Shown one piece after another: positions 4,879 through 5,358 of a DNA stretch of 5,358 nucleotides; position 1 is the first letter of the stretch, and every line of letters starts with the position of its first letter. The notes beneath the pieces were generated by a model. The model searched no databases, had not been told where the DNA came from, and saw only the letters and a list, made by a program, of their open reading frames with translations. This DNA is from an uncultured Pseudorhodobacter sp. (lineage in GTDB: Bacteria > Pseudomonadota > Alphaproteobacteria > Rhodobacterales > Rhodobacteraceae). The stretch covers positions 1-5,358 of the forward strand of contig CAMFLG010000256.1 in assembly GCA_945957495.1 (NCBI GenBank), given 5' to 3'. A program made the position numbers and the translations under genes.

Positions 4879-5358
4879 TATGTGCGCCGCGCAATCAGCA
4901 TCAGATTGTTGGCGGGCATGTCCTGCACCGCCACGCGCAGGCCCGCGTCCTGCAACCGGGCCACGACCCAGCCCAGATCCTTATACCCAATCGCCGGATC
5001 TTGTGCCCGCAGGCTTGCGTCAAAGCTGGCATCGCCCGGGCTGGTCGCCGCCCCATCGCGCAGGAAGGGACCATAGACGAAGGCTACGCCCGCAGGTGCC
5101 AGCGCCGCCGCGATTTCCGCCAGAACCGTCGCCGCAGCCGGGGCAGGGATCAGGTGCAGCAGATTGACCAGCAAGACGCCGTCCTGCCCGGCGTGATCCG
5201 CCGCCCATCCCGCCCGCCCCGCATCCAGCAGAACGGGCGGCAGAACCTGCCCGGTCGAGGCGGCCCTCCACGCCAGGATCGAGCCGAAATTGCCCAGCTC
5301 CACATCGGTTGGTTGCCAGATCAGGCCGGGCAAGGCGCTGGAAAACACCGCCGTGTGC
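4878..5358 (-). CDS. DUF938-family SAM-dependent methyltransferase (N-terminus missing)
   Basis: 159 codons are visible, entering from the right edge and ending at TAA (4880-4878). The frame is open to the window end, and a GTG at 5348-5346 is an internal valine: the visible residues start HTAVFSSALPGLIWQPTD, which matches the part just after the SAM-binding glycine loop in this family. Family proteins are about 200-220 residues, so roughly 45-60 residues are missing, including motif I. Visible family signatures are LLVNLLHLIPA (the strand-4 region), VAFVYGPFLRDG, FDASLRAQDPAIGYKDL and the C-terminal MPANNLMLIARR. The fold is a class I methyltransferase, cytoplasmic and without membrane segments. 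The methyl acceptor of DUF938 proteins is not known to me, so no pathway is assigned. The gene is on the same strand as the AhpD-like gene, 84 bp upstream of it. Confidence 0.9.
   Translation of the reverse strand, partial: HTAVFSSALPGLIWQPTDVELGNFGSILAWRAASTGQVLPPVLLDAGRAGWAADHAGQDGVLLVNLLHLIPAPAAATVLAEIAAALAPAGVAFVYGPFLRDGAATSPGDASFDASLRAQDPAIGYKDLGWVVARLQDAGLRVAVQDMPANNLMLIARRT

Noticed and set aside
5346..5348. GTG as the start codon of the DUF938 gene
   Set aside because: The frame is open to the window edge and the residues before it (H-T-A) continue the family alignment, so this is an internal valine of a truncated gene.

Overview
This looks like a short assembled contig from a high-G+C alphaproteobacterium, most likely Rhodobacteraceae/Rhodobacterales. 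The grounds are codon use, the family mix (a DMGDH-type FAD/GcvT fusion, a DUF938 methyltransferase, a GH25 lipoprotein), a perfect FNR/FnrL-type box, and the style of the A/T-rich hairpins between convergent genes. The assignment is inferred from composition and protein families; there is no rRNA or other marker. The first 50 bases are not biological: they are an Illumina Nextera i7 adapter with its index and the Tn5 mosaic end, left on the contig.

Layout: (1) 1-50, adapter. (2) 51-787, minus strand, an unrecognised exported protein with a clear Sec signal peptide, whose 3' end is lost at the adapter junction. (3) 788-967, a divergent intergenic region with small inverted repeats. (4) 968-3466, plus strand, a complete 832-residue dimethylglycine/sarcosine dehydrogenase-type flavoprotein with the covalent-FAD His motif and a C-terminal folate-binding GcvT half. 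(5) 3467-3581, a convergent intergenic region packed with five consecutive hairpins, probably a bidirectional terminator. (6) 3580-4368, minus, a GH25 (lysozyme-type) muramidase with a lipobox. (7) 4369-4445, a spacer with three short inverted repeats, two of them mutually exclusive. (8) 4446-4793, minus, a small AhpD/carboxymuconolactone decarboxylase-like CxxC protein. (9) 4794-4877, its promoter region, with a perfect FNR box at class II spacing from a candidate -10 and a second palindrome 20 bp further upstream. (10) 4878-5358, minus, a DUF938 SAM-dependent methyltransferase cut off at its N-terminus by the window end.

How the genes fit together: the flavoprotein is a stand-alone catabolic enzyme for N-methylated glycine-type substrates, feeding one-carbon units to tetrahydrofolate. 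The three minus-strand genes at the right (DUF938, AhpD-like, GH25) lie in tandem with gaps of 84 and 77 bp and could be partly cotranscribed, but the AhpD-like gene appears to have its own, possibly oxygen-responsive, promoter. I see no evidence for a new multi-gene system here. The most informative signals are the FNR box with its adjacent palindrome, the hairpin cluster and the adapter contamination.
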